Below are positions 1-13,513 of a stretch of DNA of 64,000 nt, in pieces; within the stretch, counting starts at the first letter, position 1, and each line of letters begins with the position of its first letter. The notes beneath the pieces were generated by a model. The model did not search any database and was not told the origin of the DNA. It saw only the letters and a program-made list of their open reading frames with translations. The position numbers were made by a program, and so were the translations under genes. The stretch covers positions 4,117,001 to 4,181,000 of the forward strand of contig NZ_CP010951.1 in NCBI RefSeq assembly GCF_001580455.1, in the 5' to 3' direction. This stretch comes from Ramlibacter tataouinensis. Its GTDB lineage: Bacteria > Pseudomonadota > Gammaproteobacteria > Burkholderiales > Burkholderiaceae_C.

Positions 1-1111
1 CCACCCGCATGGTGCCGTCACGGTGGTAGCTGTGGTAAGGGCACTTGGGTGCGTTCACCGGGATCAGGTGGTGGTTGACGCCGAGCCGGTAGCGGTGCGC
101 GTCGCCATAGCTGAACAGACGCGACTGCAGCATCTTGTCGGGCGAGAAACCGATGCCCGGCACCACCGCGGCCGGCGTGAAGGCCAGCTGCTCGACTTCG
201 GCAAAGTAGTTGTCCGGGTTGCGATTGAGCTCCAGCACGCCCACGTCGATCAGCGGGTAGTCGCCATGCGGCCAGACCTTGGTCAGGTCGAAGGGGTTGT
301 AGCGGCAGCTGGCGGCATCGCTTTCCGGCATCACCTGGATCTTCACGTCCCAGCGCGGAAAGTCCCGTCGGTCGATGGCGTCCAGCAGGTCCCATTGGTG
401 GCTCTCGCGGTCGCGGCCGATCAGCTCGGCGGACTCGGCATCGGTCAGGTTCTGGATGCCCTGTTGGGTCTTGAAGTGGAACTTGACCCAGAAGCGCTGG
501 TTCTTCGCGTTGATCAGGCTGAAGGTATGGCTGCCGAAGCCGTGCATGTGGCGGTAGGTCTTCGGGATGCCGCGATCGCTCATCACGATGGTGACCTGGT
601 GCAGGGCTTCGGGCAGCAGCGTCCAGAAGTCCCAGTTGCTGTCGGGGTTGCGCAGGTTGCTGCGCGGGTCGCGCTTGACCGCGCGATTGAGGTCGGGGAA
701 CTTCAGCGGGTCGCGCAGGAAGAACACCGGGGTGTTGTTGCCCACCAGGTCCCAGTTGCCTTCCTCGGTATAGAACTTGACGGCGAAGCCGCGGATGTCG
801 CGCTCGGCGTCGGCCGCGCCGCGCTCGCCGGCGACGGTGGAAAACCGCAGCACCAGGTCGGTTTGCTTGCCCACCTTGGAGAACAGCCGGGCACGGGTGT
901 ACTTCGTGATGTCGTGGGTCACGGTGAAGCTGCCGTAGGCGGCCGAGCCCTTGGCATGCATGCGCCGCTCGGGGATCACCTCACGCGCGAAATGGGCGAG
1001 CTTCTCCAGGTGCCAGACATCCTGCAGCAGCATCGGGCCGCGCGGCCCCGCGGTCTGCACGTTCTGGTTGTCGACGACCGGCGCGCCGGCCGCGGTGGTG
1101 AGCTTGGACAT
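1..1111 (-). CDS. Monofunctional heme catalase, C-terminus beyond window
   Basis: This enzyme converts hydrogen peroxide to water and oxygen. The gene reads leftwards from the ATG at 1111, and 370 residues are visible of the roughly 480-490 usual for small-subunit catalases. The distal heme pocket is present: His52 in the RRMHAKGSAAYGSF block, and the GNNTPVFFLRDP Asn region near residue 125. The proximal heme ligand Tyr335 lies in the RLFSYGDAHRYR motif. Conserved blocks such as RGFAVKFYTEEGNWD are intact, so the gene is probably functional. It is divergent from the carboxymuconolactone-decarboxylase-like gene, with about 100 bp between them that should hold both promoters. The family call is firm; the catalase clade is inferred from the length of the conserved part only. 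Confidence 0.95.
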   Translation of the reverse strand, partial: MSKLTTAAGAPVVDNQNVQTAGPRGPMLLQDVWHLEKLAHFAREVIPERRMHAKGSAAYGSFTVTHDITKYTRARLFSKVGKQTDLVLRFSTVAGERGAADAERDIRGFAVKFYTEEGNWDLVGNNTPVFFLRDPLKFPDLNRAVKRDPRSNLRNPDSNWDFWTLLPEALHQVTIVMSDRGIPKTYRHMHGFGSHTFSLINAKNQRFWVKFHFKTQQGIQNLTDAESAELIGRDRESHQWDLLDAIDRRDFPRWDVKIQVMPESDAASCRYNPFDLTKVWPHGDYPLIDVGVLELNRNPDNYFAEVEQLAFTPAAVVPGIGFSPDKMLQSRLFSYGDAHRYRLGVNHHLIPVNAPKCPYHSYHRDGTMRV

Positions 1112-1214
1112 GGCTTGACCCCTTCGAACGAAGCGAAACCCGCCAGTGTGCGAAGGTGACCGCGCTTGGCTAGTGCCCCAAGGTCCTATAGTCGGCGCTT
1201 TCCAGGAGGCTTAG

Positions 1215-1595
1215 ATGGACATGCAACTCGACGAAAAAGGATTGGCCACGCGGCGCAAAGTGCTGGGTGATGAGTACGTGAGCAAGGCCCTGGCCAATGC
1301 CACGGAATTCACCGCGCCGCTGCAGGAACTGGTGACGCGCAACGCCTGGGGCAACACCTGGCAGCGCACGGGGATCGACCTGAAGACCCGCAGCATCGTG
1401 ACGGTTTCCATGCTGGTGGCGCTGGGCCGCATGCACGAGCTCGAGATCCATGTCCGGGGAGCGCTGAACAACGGCGTCACGCCCCAGGAGTTGCAGGAAA
1501 TCTTCCTTCACGCCAGTGTGTACTGCGGCTTCCCGGCAGCGGTGGACGCCTTCCGCGCGGCGGCGAAGGTGATCCAGCCGCCTGCGGGCGCGTAG
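1215..1595 (+). CDS. Carboxymuconolactone decarboxylase (CMD) family protein
   Basis: The product is 126 residues, the size of a stand-alone PcaC-type 4-carboxymuconolactone decarboxylase. The second half has the CMD block: an ELEIHVRGALNNG stretch, then TPQELQEIFLHASVYCGFPAA, with the conserved Glu, His and Cys positions typical of the family. An AGGAGG ribosome site lies just before the ATG. True PcaC enzymes act in the protocatechuate branch of the beta-ketoadipate pathway. The neighbouring scoAB-type CoA-transferase fits aromatic-acid catabolism, but no other pca gene is present, so the substrate is uncertain. AhpD-like peroxidases share the fold; this protein lacks their CxxC. Confidence 0.85.
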   Translation: MDMQLDEKGLATRRKVLGDEYVSKALANATEFTAPLQELVTRNAWGNTWQRTGIDLKTRSIVTVSMLVALGRMHELEIHVRGALNNGVTPQELQEIFLHASVYCGFPAAVDAFRAAAKVIQPPAGA

Positions 1596-1614
1596 CGAAA
1601 CCGCCGCGCCAGCC

Positions 1615-2163
1615 TCAGGCGATGCCGGCCGTGAGCTTGTGCACGAGATCGGCGGTGGTGCTGGCCTTGTACTTGCGCATGAGCCGCGCGCGGTAGATCT
1701 CCACCGTCCGGTGGCTGATCGCCAGCGTCTTGCCGATCTCCTTGGACGTCATGCCTTCCAGCAGCCGTGCGGCGACCTCGCGCTCGCGCGCGGTGAGTTC
1801 GGCCTTCACCGGGCGCTGCGCGCTCAGGTCCTCGAAAGTCCAGATGCCTGACTCGTGCGGCGCCTGGCGGTTGAGGGCCCGCCCCGTGACGTGGCACCAG
1901 AACACCTCGCCGTTGGCCCGCTTCATGATGCGGTCGTCGGCGTAGTGGCCTTTGGCATTGAGGATCGGCGCCATGCGCGCGCCCAGGCGTTCGTACTCAT
2001 CGGCGGTGGGGTAGAGGACCTGGAACGATTGCCCGATGAGCTGCTCGCGCGAAGCGCCGAACATCTCGCACAACTGAAGGTTGCAGTCCACAATCACGCG
2101 GTTGCGCGACAGGCACAGTCCTACTGGTGCCAGGTTGAATGCCAGCCGGTAATCAACGTCCAT
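1615..2163 (-). CDS. PAS-LuxR transcriptional regulator
   Basis: The product is 182 residues. An N-terminal PAS domain (about residues 5-115; NLAPVGLCLSRNRVIVDCN through FWCHVTGRALN) is followed by a LuxR/FixJ-type DNA-binding domain (about 118-180, LTAREREVAARLLEGMTSKE and the recognition helix SHRTVEIYRARL). There is no receiver domain, so it probably senses a small ligand or redox state directly. It is transcribed away from scoA across a 113-bp region holding a CGTAACGC direct repeat, which makes it the obvious candidate regulator of the scoA-scoB-CaiB operon. The ligand is unknown. Confidence 0.88.
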   Translation of the reverse strand: MDVDYRLAFNLAPVGLCLSRNRVIVDCNLQLCEMFGASREQLIGQSFQVLYPTADEYERLGARMAPILNAKGHYADDRIMKRANGEVFWCHVTGRALNRQAPHESGIWTFEDLSAQRPVKAELTAREREVAARLLEGMTSKEIGKTLAISHRTVEIYRARLMRKYKASTTADLVHKLTAGIA

Positions 2164-2187
2164 CGGGCTAACCTTTACGCGGAACTA

Positions 2188-2215
2188 CGTAACGCAATAG
2201 GTAGTATCGTAACGC
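2188..2215. promoter_or_regulatory. Direct repeat CGTAACGC in the PAS-LuxR/scoA divergent region
   Basis: Two exact copies of CGTAACGC start at 2188 and 2208, a 20-bp period or about two helical turns. They lie between the divergent start codons at 2163 and 2277. This arrangement suits a dimeric regulator bound to one DNA face. Assigning it to the adjacent PAS-LuxR protein is inference. Confidence 0.35.
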
Positions 2216-2276
2216 CATTGCGGCGAGCACCTCATCCGGGTTTTCTCGCCATGTCTTCCAGCAGGAGATCCATTCC

Positions 2277-2978
2277 ATGAACAAGATCTATCCATCCGCC
2301 GCCGAGGCGCTCAAGGGCGTCATCAAGGACGGCCAGATGATGGCCGTGGGCGGCTTCGGCATCTGCGGCATTCCGGAGGCCCTGATCGACGCCCTGCGCG
2401 ACAGCGGCGTCAAGGACCTCACGGTCGTCTCGAACAACGCGGGGATCGACGGCTTCGGCCTCGGCAAGCTGCTCGACACGCGCCAGATCAAGAAGATGAT
2501 CTCTTCGTACGTCGGCGAGAACAAGGAGTTCGAGCGGCAATACCTGTCCGGCGAACTCGAGCTCGAGTTCACGCCCCAGGGCACGCTGGCCGAGAAACTG
2601 CGCGCCGGCGGCGCGGGCATCCCGGCCTTCTTCACCAAGACCGGCGTGGGCACGGTGGTGGCCGACGGCAAGGAACTGCGCGAGTTCAACGGCGAGACCT
2701 ACGTCATGGAGCGTTCGCTGGTGCCCGACGTGGCGCTGGTGAAGGCGGATATCGCCGACAAGTCGGGCAACCTGCGCTTCAACCTGACCGCACGCAATTT
2801 CAACCCCGCCGCCGCCATGGCCGGCAAGATCTGCATCGTCGAGGTCGAGCGCATCGTCGCCACGGGCGAGATCGCGCCGGACGACGTGCACCTGCCGGGC
2901 ATCTACGTGCACCGCATCGTGCACAACCCGACGCCAGAAAAGCGGATCGAAAAGCGCACCACGCGCGACCGCAAGTAA
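2277..2978 (+). CDS. scoA: Succinyl-CoA:3-ketoacid CoA-transferase, subunit A
   Basis: This is the alpha subunit (233 residues) of a class I CoA-transferase that moves CoA from succinyl-CoA to acetoacetate or a related 3-oxoacid. The N-terminal glycine loop VGGFGICGIPE (about residues 23-33) and the SNNAGIDGFGLGKLL, SSYVGENKEFERQYL and TARNFNPAAAMAGK blocks are as in ScoA/PcaI proteins. An AGGAG site precedes the ATG. Subunit B starts 16 bp downstream, so the two are one transcription unit. PcaI (3-oxoadipate) is the close alternative, and the upstream CMD-family gene keeps that possibility open. Confidence 0.93.
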   Translation: MNKIYPSAAEALKGVIKDGQMMAVGGFGICGIPEALIDALRDSGVKDLTVVSNNAGIDGFGLGKLLDTRQIKKMISSYVGENKEFERQYLSGELELEFTPQGTLAEKLRAGGAGIPAFFTKTGVGTVVADGKELREFNGETYVMERSLVPDVALVKADIADKSGNLRFNLTARNFNPAAAMAGKICIVEVERIVATGEIAPDDVHLPGIYVHRIVHNPTPEKRIEKRTTRDRK

Positions 2979-2994
2979 TCCCCAGGAGACTGAT

Positions 2995-3630
2995 ATGCCT
3001 TGGACCCAAGACCAGATGGCCGCTCGCGCGGCACAGGAACTGCAGGACGGCTTCTACGTGAACCTCGGGATCGGCATCCCGACGCTGGTGGCCAACTTCA
3101 CCGGTGCGAAGGAAGTGTGGCTGCAGTCGGAAAACGGCATGCTGGGCATCGGCCCCTTCCCGACCGAGGACGAAGTCGATCCCGACCTGATCAACGCCGG
3201 CAAACAGACGGTCACCACGATCAAGGGCTCCTCGATCTTCGGCAGCCACGAGAGTTTCGCCATGATCCGCGGCGGCAAGATCAATCTGTCGATCCTGGGC
3301 GCGATGCAGGTCAGCGAGAAGGGCGACCTGGCCAACTGGATGATCCCCGGCAAGATGGTCAAGGGCATGGGCGGCGCCATGGACCTGGTGGCCGGCGTGC
3401 CGCGCGTGATCGTCCTGATGGAGCACGTCGCGAGGAAGAAGGACGGCACTGAGGACCTGAAGATCCTCCCGAGCTGCACGCTGCCGCTGACGGGCCTGGG
3501 CGTGGTCGACCGCATCATCACCGACCTCGGCGTGATGGACGTGACGCCGGAGGGCCTCAAGCTCGTCGAACTGGCCCCGGACGTCACCCGCGAACTGATC
3601 CAGTCGAAGACCGGCGTCAAGCTGCATTGA
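2995..3630 (+). CDS. scoB: Succinyl-CoA:3-ketoacid CoA-transferase, subunit B
   Basis: This is the beta subunit (211 residues) of the same CoA-transferase. It contains the catalytic glutamate in the SENGMLGIGPFP motif (about residues 43-54), the site of the glutamyl-CoA thioester in this family, and the GKMVKGMGGAMDLVAG block. The start MPWTQDQMAARAAQELQDG is typical of ScoB. A GGAGA ribosome site precedes it. Its stop overlaps the TTG start of the following CaiB-type gene, so the three are translationally linked. Confidence 0.93.
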   Translation: MPWTQDQMAARAAQELQDGFYVNLGIGIPTLVANFTGAKEVWLQSENGMLGIGPFPTEDEVDPDLINAGKQTVTTIKGSSIFGSHESFAMIRGGKINLSILGAMQVSEKGDLANWMIPGKMVKGMGGAMDLVAGVPRVIVLMEHVARKKDGTEDLKILPSCTLPLTGLGVVDRIITDLGVMDVTPEGLKLVELAPDVTRELIQSKTGVKLH

Positions 3631-5006
3631 GCGCGAGCGCTGCGCTCACTGGTCTCTGGCAGCTTGCCGGACTGCCGGAAGATGCGCTGCGCCTTGTTGA
3701 TTTGACGGGGCGCGACCCCGTCCTGCCATCTTCCTTCGCCGTCGGCACGGCGGCGCAATCCACCATAGCGGCGGCCGCCCTGGCGGCCTGTGAGCTCGGG
3801 CACCTGCGCGGCGTGCCGCGCCAGCGCGTGGCCGTCGACATGTCGCACGCGGCCCTCGAGTGCACCGGCTGGTTCTCGGTCGACGGCCGCACGCCAGAGC
3901 TGTGGGACCCTTTTTCCGGGCTGTACCGCTGCTCGGACGGCTGGGTGCGCGTGCATGCCAACTTCCGCCATCACCGCGACGGCGCGCTTCGCCTGCTTGG
4001 GCTGGACCCCGCCACCGCCACGCGCCAGGACGCCGAGCGCGCGATGGCCGGCTGGCGCGCCATCGACTTCGAAAGCGCCGCGGCCGGGCGCGCCCTGGTG
4101 GCCACGGCACTGCGAGGCTTCGAGCAATGGGATGCGACGCCGCAGGGGCAGGCGATCGCCGCGCAGCCGCTCTTTCGCATCGATCGCATCGGCGACGCCC
4201 CCGCCTTGCCGCTGGCGCCGCTGTCCACCAGCCAGCGCCCGCTGGAAGGCGTGCGCGTGCTCGACCTCACCCGCATCCTGGCCGGGCCGGTGGGCGGCAA
4301 GGCGCTGGCGGCGTACGGCGCCGACGTCATGCTGGTCAATTCGCCGCGCCTGCCCAACATCGAAGCGATCGCCGACACCAGCCGCGGCAAGCGCTCGGCA
4401 CTGCTCGAGCTGCGCTCGCCGGAAGGCCGCGCCGCCATGGACGCGCTGCTGGCCGACGCGCATGTCTTCATCCAGGGCTACCGCCCGGGCGGGATGCAGG
4501 CGCTGGGGCTGGGGCCCGACGCCCTTGCGGCTCGGCGGCCGGGCATCGTCTGCGTCTCGCTCAGCGCGTACGGCACGGCGGGGCCCTGGGCCGATCGGCG
4601 CGGCTTCGACTCGCTGGTGCAGACGGCGATGGGCTTCAATGTCGCTGAAGCCGAGGCGGCCGGTGACAGCAAGCCACGCGCGCTGCCCATGCAGATCCTG
4701 GACGAAGCCTCGGGTTACCTCATCGCCCTGGGCGCCGCGGCCGCGCTGCGCCGCCAGCAGCGCGAAGGCGGCAGCTGGCATGTGCAGGTGGCGCTGGCGC
4801 AGACCGGCCAATGGCTGCGCAGCCTCGGGCGCGTGAAGGACGGCTTCGCGGCCGTCCGCCCGTCGCACGCACCCTATGTTGAGGAGAGCGACTCGGGCTT
4901 CGGGCGCCTGCAGGCCATCCGCCACAGTGCGCAACTCGGCCGCACGCCCGCGCGCTATGACCGCGCCTCGGTGCCGCCGGGAACCGATCCGCCAAGCTGG
5001 ACCTGA
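3627..5006 (+). CDS. CaiB/BaiF (class III) CoA-transferase
   Basis: The product is 459 residues. A TTG at 3627 overlaps the scoB stop codon and is taken as the start. The canonical CaiB N-terminal block (LEGVRVLDLTRILAGPVGGK) appears only near residue 207, followed by SRGKRSALLELRSPEGR, YRPGGMQALGLG and RRGFDSLVQTAMGF, whose Asp matches the catalytic Asp of formyl-CoA transferase. The first 200 residues therefore form an extra N-terminal module resembling the other half of the fold. The class III mechanism is clear; the acyl acceptor is unknown. Its place behind scoAB suggests a second CoA-transfer step in the same pathway. Confidence 0.85.
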   Translation: MSASAALTGLWQLAGLPEDALRLVDLTGRDPVLPSSFAVGTAAQSTIAAAALAACELGHLRGVPRQRVAVDMSHAALECTGWFSVDGRTPELWDPFSGLYRCSDGWVRVHANFRHHRDGALRLLGLDPATATRQDAERAMAGWRAIDFESAAAGRALVATALRGFEQWDATPQGQAIAAQPLFRIDRIGDAPALPLAPLSTSQRPLEGVRVLDLTRILAGPVGGKALAAYGADVMLVNSPRLPNIEAIADTSRGKRSALLELRSPEGRAAMDALLADAHVFIQGYRPGGMQALGLGPDALAARRPGIVCVSLSAYGTAGPWADRRGFDSLVQTAMGFNVAEAEAAGDSKPRALPMQILDEASGYLIALGAAAALRRQQREGGSWHVQVALAQTGQWLRSLGRVKDGFAAVRPSHAPYVEESDSGFGRLQAIRHSAQLGRTPARYDRASVPPGTDPPSWT

Positions 5007-5115
5007 TGTTTATCGGTGTCCGCTGACACGCGGATTCAGCCTCAACCTGCAAACCCCCTGGCCCGCTGAGCCCACGATGATGCCGGGCCGTGCAGCCGCG
5101 CGGCGGGAGAGCGTC

Positions 5116-5595
5116 ATGGGCCGTTCGAAATCCGTGCTGCTGGTGCCGCTGCTGGCTCTGGCGCCTCTGCAGGCGCTGGCCTGCTACACCGTCTACGACC
5201 GCGCCGACCGCGTCGTCTACCACGGCGACAAACCCCCGGTGGACATGAGCCGTCCGCTGCACGAAACGGTGCCGGAGCGCTTTCCCGGCGGCCATATGGT
5301 GTTCGATGCGCAGCAGTGCCCGGTGCTCAGCTCGGTGGCCTACGGCGCGGGCGGGCCCGATCTCGCCACGGCGTCGCCGCTGCTGACCGACGAGCGCACG
5401 GCGCGCGCCATGAAGGCGCCTTACGAGCGGCTCGGGCGCGGCGTGGTGCTGGTGCGCCAGCCGGATGCGCGCATGGCGCCGGGCGTCAGCGTGTTGCCGG
5501 CCTACCGGCCGCCCGCTGCGCGTGGCCCGGTACGCGAGCCGGCGCTGATCGAGACCGAGCCGGCGCAGCCGCAGCCAGGTCAGCCGCGCTACTGA
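5116..5595 (+). CDS. Exported hypothetical protein
   Basis: I do not recognise this 159-residue protein. The ATG at 5116 is preceded by GGGAG and opens a clear signal peptide (SVLLVPLLALAPLQALA, then Cys). The mature part begins CYTVYDRADRVVYHGDKPPV, a pattern seen in small periplasmic proteins of Burkholderiales, and the tail is rich in Pro and Ala. The Cys after ALA could be lipidated, but the -3 residue is Ala rather than Leu, so a plain type I signal peptide is as likely. An in-frame ATG exists at 5077. Confidence 0.7.
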   Translation: MGRSKSVLLVPLLALAPLQALACYTVYDRADRVVYHGDKPPVDMSRPLHETVPERFPGGHMVFDAQQCPVLSSVAYGAGGPDLATASPLLTDERTARAMKAPYERLGRGVVLVRQPDARMAPGVSVLPAYRPPAARGPVREPALIETEPAQPQPGQPRY

Positions 5596-5597
5596 CG

Positions 5598-6179
5598 CTA
5601 ATCCAGGGGATCGGCGAACCGGCGGCTGAGAAAGCGCGAGCCGGCCAGCCCGAAGCGCCAGTGCAGCTCCATGGCCTTGGAGATGCCGATGCGCGGGCCG
5701 GCGACGATGCGCGAAGGCTCATCGGCCGCCAGCACGTGGAACGGCGGCTGGTCGAGGCGCCGGCCATCGAACTCGCGGGTGATGCCCAGCGCCTGGCCGA
5801 CCCGTCCCGGTCCCGAGCATAGGAGCCGGGGCTCCTGCAGGCCTCGACGCGCGCGCATGAGGGCCATGCCGTGCAAGGGCTCGAGCGCGCGGATCAGCAC
5901 CCCGGCCCCGTGGCCTTCTTCGCGGCAGACGAAGTTCAGGCACCAGTGGATGCCGTAGGAGCGGTAGACGTAGGCGCGGCCGGGCGGGCCGAACATGGAT
6001 TCGTTGCGCGGCGTGGGGCCGCCATGGCTGTGCGAAGCGGGCTCTTCGCGGTCGTAGGCCTCGGTTTCCACGATCCGCCCGCCGACGCCATCGACCAGCA
6101 GCACCGCGCCGATGAGCATGCGGGCCACGTCTTCCGAGCGGCCGATGAAGTCCTCGGGGTGCAGGGTTTTGTTCTTCAC
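5598..6179 (-). CDS. mpg: DNA-3-methyladenine glycosylase (Mpg/AAG family)
   Basis: This base-excision enzyme removes alkylated purines. The product is 193 residues from the GTG at 6179, with the family blocks GRIVETEAYDREEPASHSHG (ETEA holds the catalytic Glu), TPRNESMFGPPGRAYVYRSYG and CSGPGRVGQALGI. The reading frame stays open to 6257. That longer start would put the LexA box inside the coding region and overlap imuA, so the GTG with a GCAGG ribosome site is preferred. It is divergent from imuA, and the single SOS box between them could repress both. Confidence 0.9.
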   Translation of the reverse strand: MKNKTLHPEDFIGRSEDVARMLIGAVLLVDGVGGRIVETEAYDREEPASHSHGGPTPRNESMFGPPGRAYVYRSYGIHWCLNFVCREEGHGAGVLIRALEPLHGMALMRARRGLQEPRLLCSGPGRVGQALGITREFDGRRLDQPPFHVLAADEPSRIVAGPRIGISKAMELHWRFGLAGSRFLSRRFADPLD

Positions 6180-6195
6180 CGAACCTGCCAAAATA

Positions 6196-6211
6196 CTGTA
6201 TAAATAGACAG
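6196..6211. promoter_or_regulatory. LexA (SOS) box
   Basis: The core is CTGT-ATAAATAG-ACAG, an exact match to the LexA consensus CTGT-N8-ACAG. It lies 23 bp before the imuA start codon (6235) and 16 bp before the preferred mpg start (6179). LexA control of imuA-imuB-dnaE2 is well established in proteobacteria. Joint control of the glycosylase gene is inferred from position. Confidence 0.9.
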
Positions 6212-6234
6212 CCATCCGTCGACTGCCATTTTCC

Positions 6235-6966
6235 GTGCGTTCGCCTTCCCGCTCCATAGCCCCCGGTGCCTTGCCTCATGTGTGGCGCGTGCCTGAGCTG
6301 GCCTGCACGGCGGAGAAGGTGCTCGCCAGCGGCCATGCCCGGCTCGACGCTCAGCTGCCGGGCGGCGGCTGGCCGGTGGGCGCGCTGCTCGAAATATTGC
6401 AGGAGCGCCCCGGTCGGCATGTGTGGCAATTGCTGCTGCCGGCGCTGGCGCAGCTCGCGCGCGAGCAGGACGGGCCCATGGTGCTGGTGAATGCGCCTTT
6501 CGAGCCCTTCGCGCCCGCGCTGGATGCGCAGGGCCTGCTGCATTCGCGCCTGCTGCGCATCGAGGCGGCAAAGCCCCCAGCGCGCCTGTGGGCCGCGGAA
6601 CAGGCTTTGCGCTGTGCCGATGTGCCCGCCGTGCTTGCCTGGCTGCCGCAATCGAAGGGAGCTGAATTGAGGCGCCTGCACCTGGCCGCTGCCCAGTTCG
6701 GGAAGCTGCTGTTCGTCTTTCGCCCGACCCGGGTGCGCGCCGAGTCCTCACCCGCGCGGCTGCGGCTCGAGATCGAGGAGGGCGAAAGCCTGCAACTGCG
6801 CATCCTCAAGCGCCGCGGACCGCCGCTGGCTTATCCGCTCGAGCTGCCTTCGCATCCGAAACGGCTGTCGCAGCTGCTCGATTCGCGCAAGGCGAAGGCG
6901 CCATCCATCACTGCCACCCAGAAGGACCGATCGCATGTACTGGATCGCACTGTGGCCATCGCATGA
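6235..6966 (+). CDS. imuA: ImuA, translesion-synthesis-associated RecA/SulA-like protein
   Basis: First gene of the SOS-inducible mutasome operon, 243 residues from a GTG start. ImuA is a RecA-fold relative that works with ImuB and DnaE2 in error-prone synthesis past lesions. Visible features are the HARLDAQLPGGGWPVGALLEIL block, typical of ImuA where RecA has its Walker A region, and the central LAWLPQSKGAELRRLHLAAA region. It overlaps imuB by 32 bp. The LexA box sits just upstream. Confidence 0.9.
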   Translation: MRSPSRSIAPGALPHVWRVPELACTAEKVLASGHARLDAQLPGGGWPVGALLEILQERPGRHVWQLLLPALAQLAREQDGPMVLVNAPFEPFAPALDAQGLLHSRLLRIEAAKPPARLWAAEQALRCADVPAVLAWLPQSKGAELRRLHLAAAQFGKLLFVFRPTRVRAESSPARLRLEIEEGESLQLRILKRRGPPLAYPLELPSHPKRLSQLLDSRKAKAPSITATQKDRSHVLDRTVAIA

Positions 6967-8204
6967 CGAGGAGCGCACCGCCTGGGGCTGGCATGCCTTG
7001 CGGTTCACCCCGCGCGTGGCCTGGGTCGACGAAGCCCTGCTGCTGGAAGTGGCGGCCAGCGAAAGGCTGTGGGGCGGACGCAAGCGCCTGTTGCGCAGCC
7101 TGCTCGATACCGGCGATGTGCTCGCGCCGGCGCCCTGGGCCGCCGCTGAGACCTCGCTGGTCGCGCTGGCGCTGATGCGCCTGAAGCGGCGGCGCGAGCC
7201 CGCGCCCGCGCAGCTGCCCGATGCCCTGGGCCTGGACTTGCTCAGCGCGGCGAGTGAACACCTGGGGCTCCTGGAGCGCATCGGCTGCCGCAGCTGGGGG
7301 CAGCTGCGCCGCCTGCCGCGCGCCGGCCTGGTGCGCCGCTTCGGCGCGCCGCTGCTGGAGGCGCTGGATCGCGCCTGGGGCGATCGCCCCGAGCGCTACG
7401 ACTGGATCAGCGCGCCGGAAAGCTTCGACCTGCGGGTGGAACTGGCGGCGCTGGCCACCAGCGCACCCGAGTTGATGTGGGCCGCGCAGCGCTTGCTGTC
7501 GCAGATGCAACTGTGGCTGCGGGCGCGCCACCTCGGCGTGCTGGCGCTCGAGCTGGAATGGACGCTGGACCTGCGCAGGCTCAACGGAAAAAAACTGCCG
7601 CCGAACGAGTGCCTGCAGGTGCGCACCGCGCAACCAGCGCAGGACATGCTGCACCTGCGCCGCCTGGTGTCCGAACACCTGTCGCGCGCCACCCTGTCGG
7701 CGCCGGCCAACCACCTGCGGCTGCGCTCGCTCGAAACCGCGCCCTGGCCGGGCCTGTCCACCAGCCTGCTGCCCGAGGACAACAAGCCCGGCGAGAAGCT
7801 GCACGAATTCGTCGAGCGCCTGAGCGCGCGCCTGGGCGAGCAGCAGGTGCTGGTGAACCAGGTGCATTCCGACCACCGGCCGGAACGTATGCAAAGCTGG
7901 GTGCCGGCCAAGGGCCATCTTGAGGCAAGCAGACCCGGCCCCGCGCATCCTGTCGATGCGCTCTATCCCACCTGGCTGCTGCCCGAGCCGGTGCTGCTCG
8001 AGATGCGCGGCGACACGCCTTGCCATGGCGGGCCGCTGCGCCGGCTGGCGCGCCTGTATCGTGTCGAGACCGGCTGGTGGGAAGAGGGCGGTCCGGCCTG
8101 CCGCGACTACTTCATCGCCCGCAGCGAGGAAGCGGGGCTGGTCTGGATCTACCGCGAGCGGCCGGGCGGCAACGGACGCGCGCGCTGGTATTTGCAGGGC
8201 CTCT

Positions 8205-8212
<8 letters not shown>
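6935..8212 (+). CDS. imuB: ImuB, catalytically inactive Y-family polymerase homologue
   Basis: The product is 425 residues and starts MYWIALWPSH, where true Y-family polymerases have the first catalytic Asp. No acidic triad is seen, as expected for ImuB, which acts as the scaffold linking ImuA, DnaE2 and the beta clamp. The LGLLERIGCRSWGQLRRLPRA stretch is the helix-hairpin-helix/thumb region. The C-terminal third is the ImuB-specific extension. The start overlaps imuA and the stop overlaps the dnaE2 start codon, so translation is coupled along the operon. Confidence 0.9.
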
Positions 8213-11525
<3,313 letters not shown>

Positions 11526-11733
11526 GCTTTGCTCGGGCGTCGAGCCGGCAATGAAGCCTCACGCTGAGAATGGAAGATGTCCGACAGCGCCACAGGCAGC
11601 GACAACCTAATTTTTTCTTAACCCAAGGCGCACCGATATGACCGTCGGGCATGAGCGAGGAGGACCGGGATATCCGCTCGCGACTGGGTGACTGCTTGTC
11701 AAAGCGGCCTCGCTTTTGAGCTATTGGCAGCAC

Positions 11734-13386
<1,653 letters not shown>

Positions 13387-13513
13387 TTCTTCCGTTTTCC
13401 CATCGGGTCGCCATCGTCATTCTCCGACGCGCAGTCCCGCCTTTTCCCCACAAGTCGGGCTGTCGCCACGCAAGAGGCTCAGGTTTGTCTGGACCGTCCC
13501 AAGGAATGACAAC

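Noticed and set aside
3054..4934. Minus-strand open frame of 626 codons
   Set aside because: It is antisense to scoB and the CaiB-type gene, which are clearly coding; no recognisable domain.
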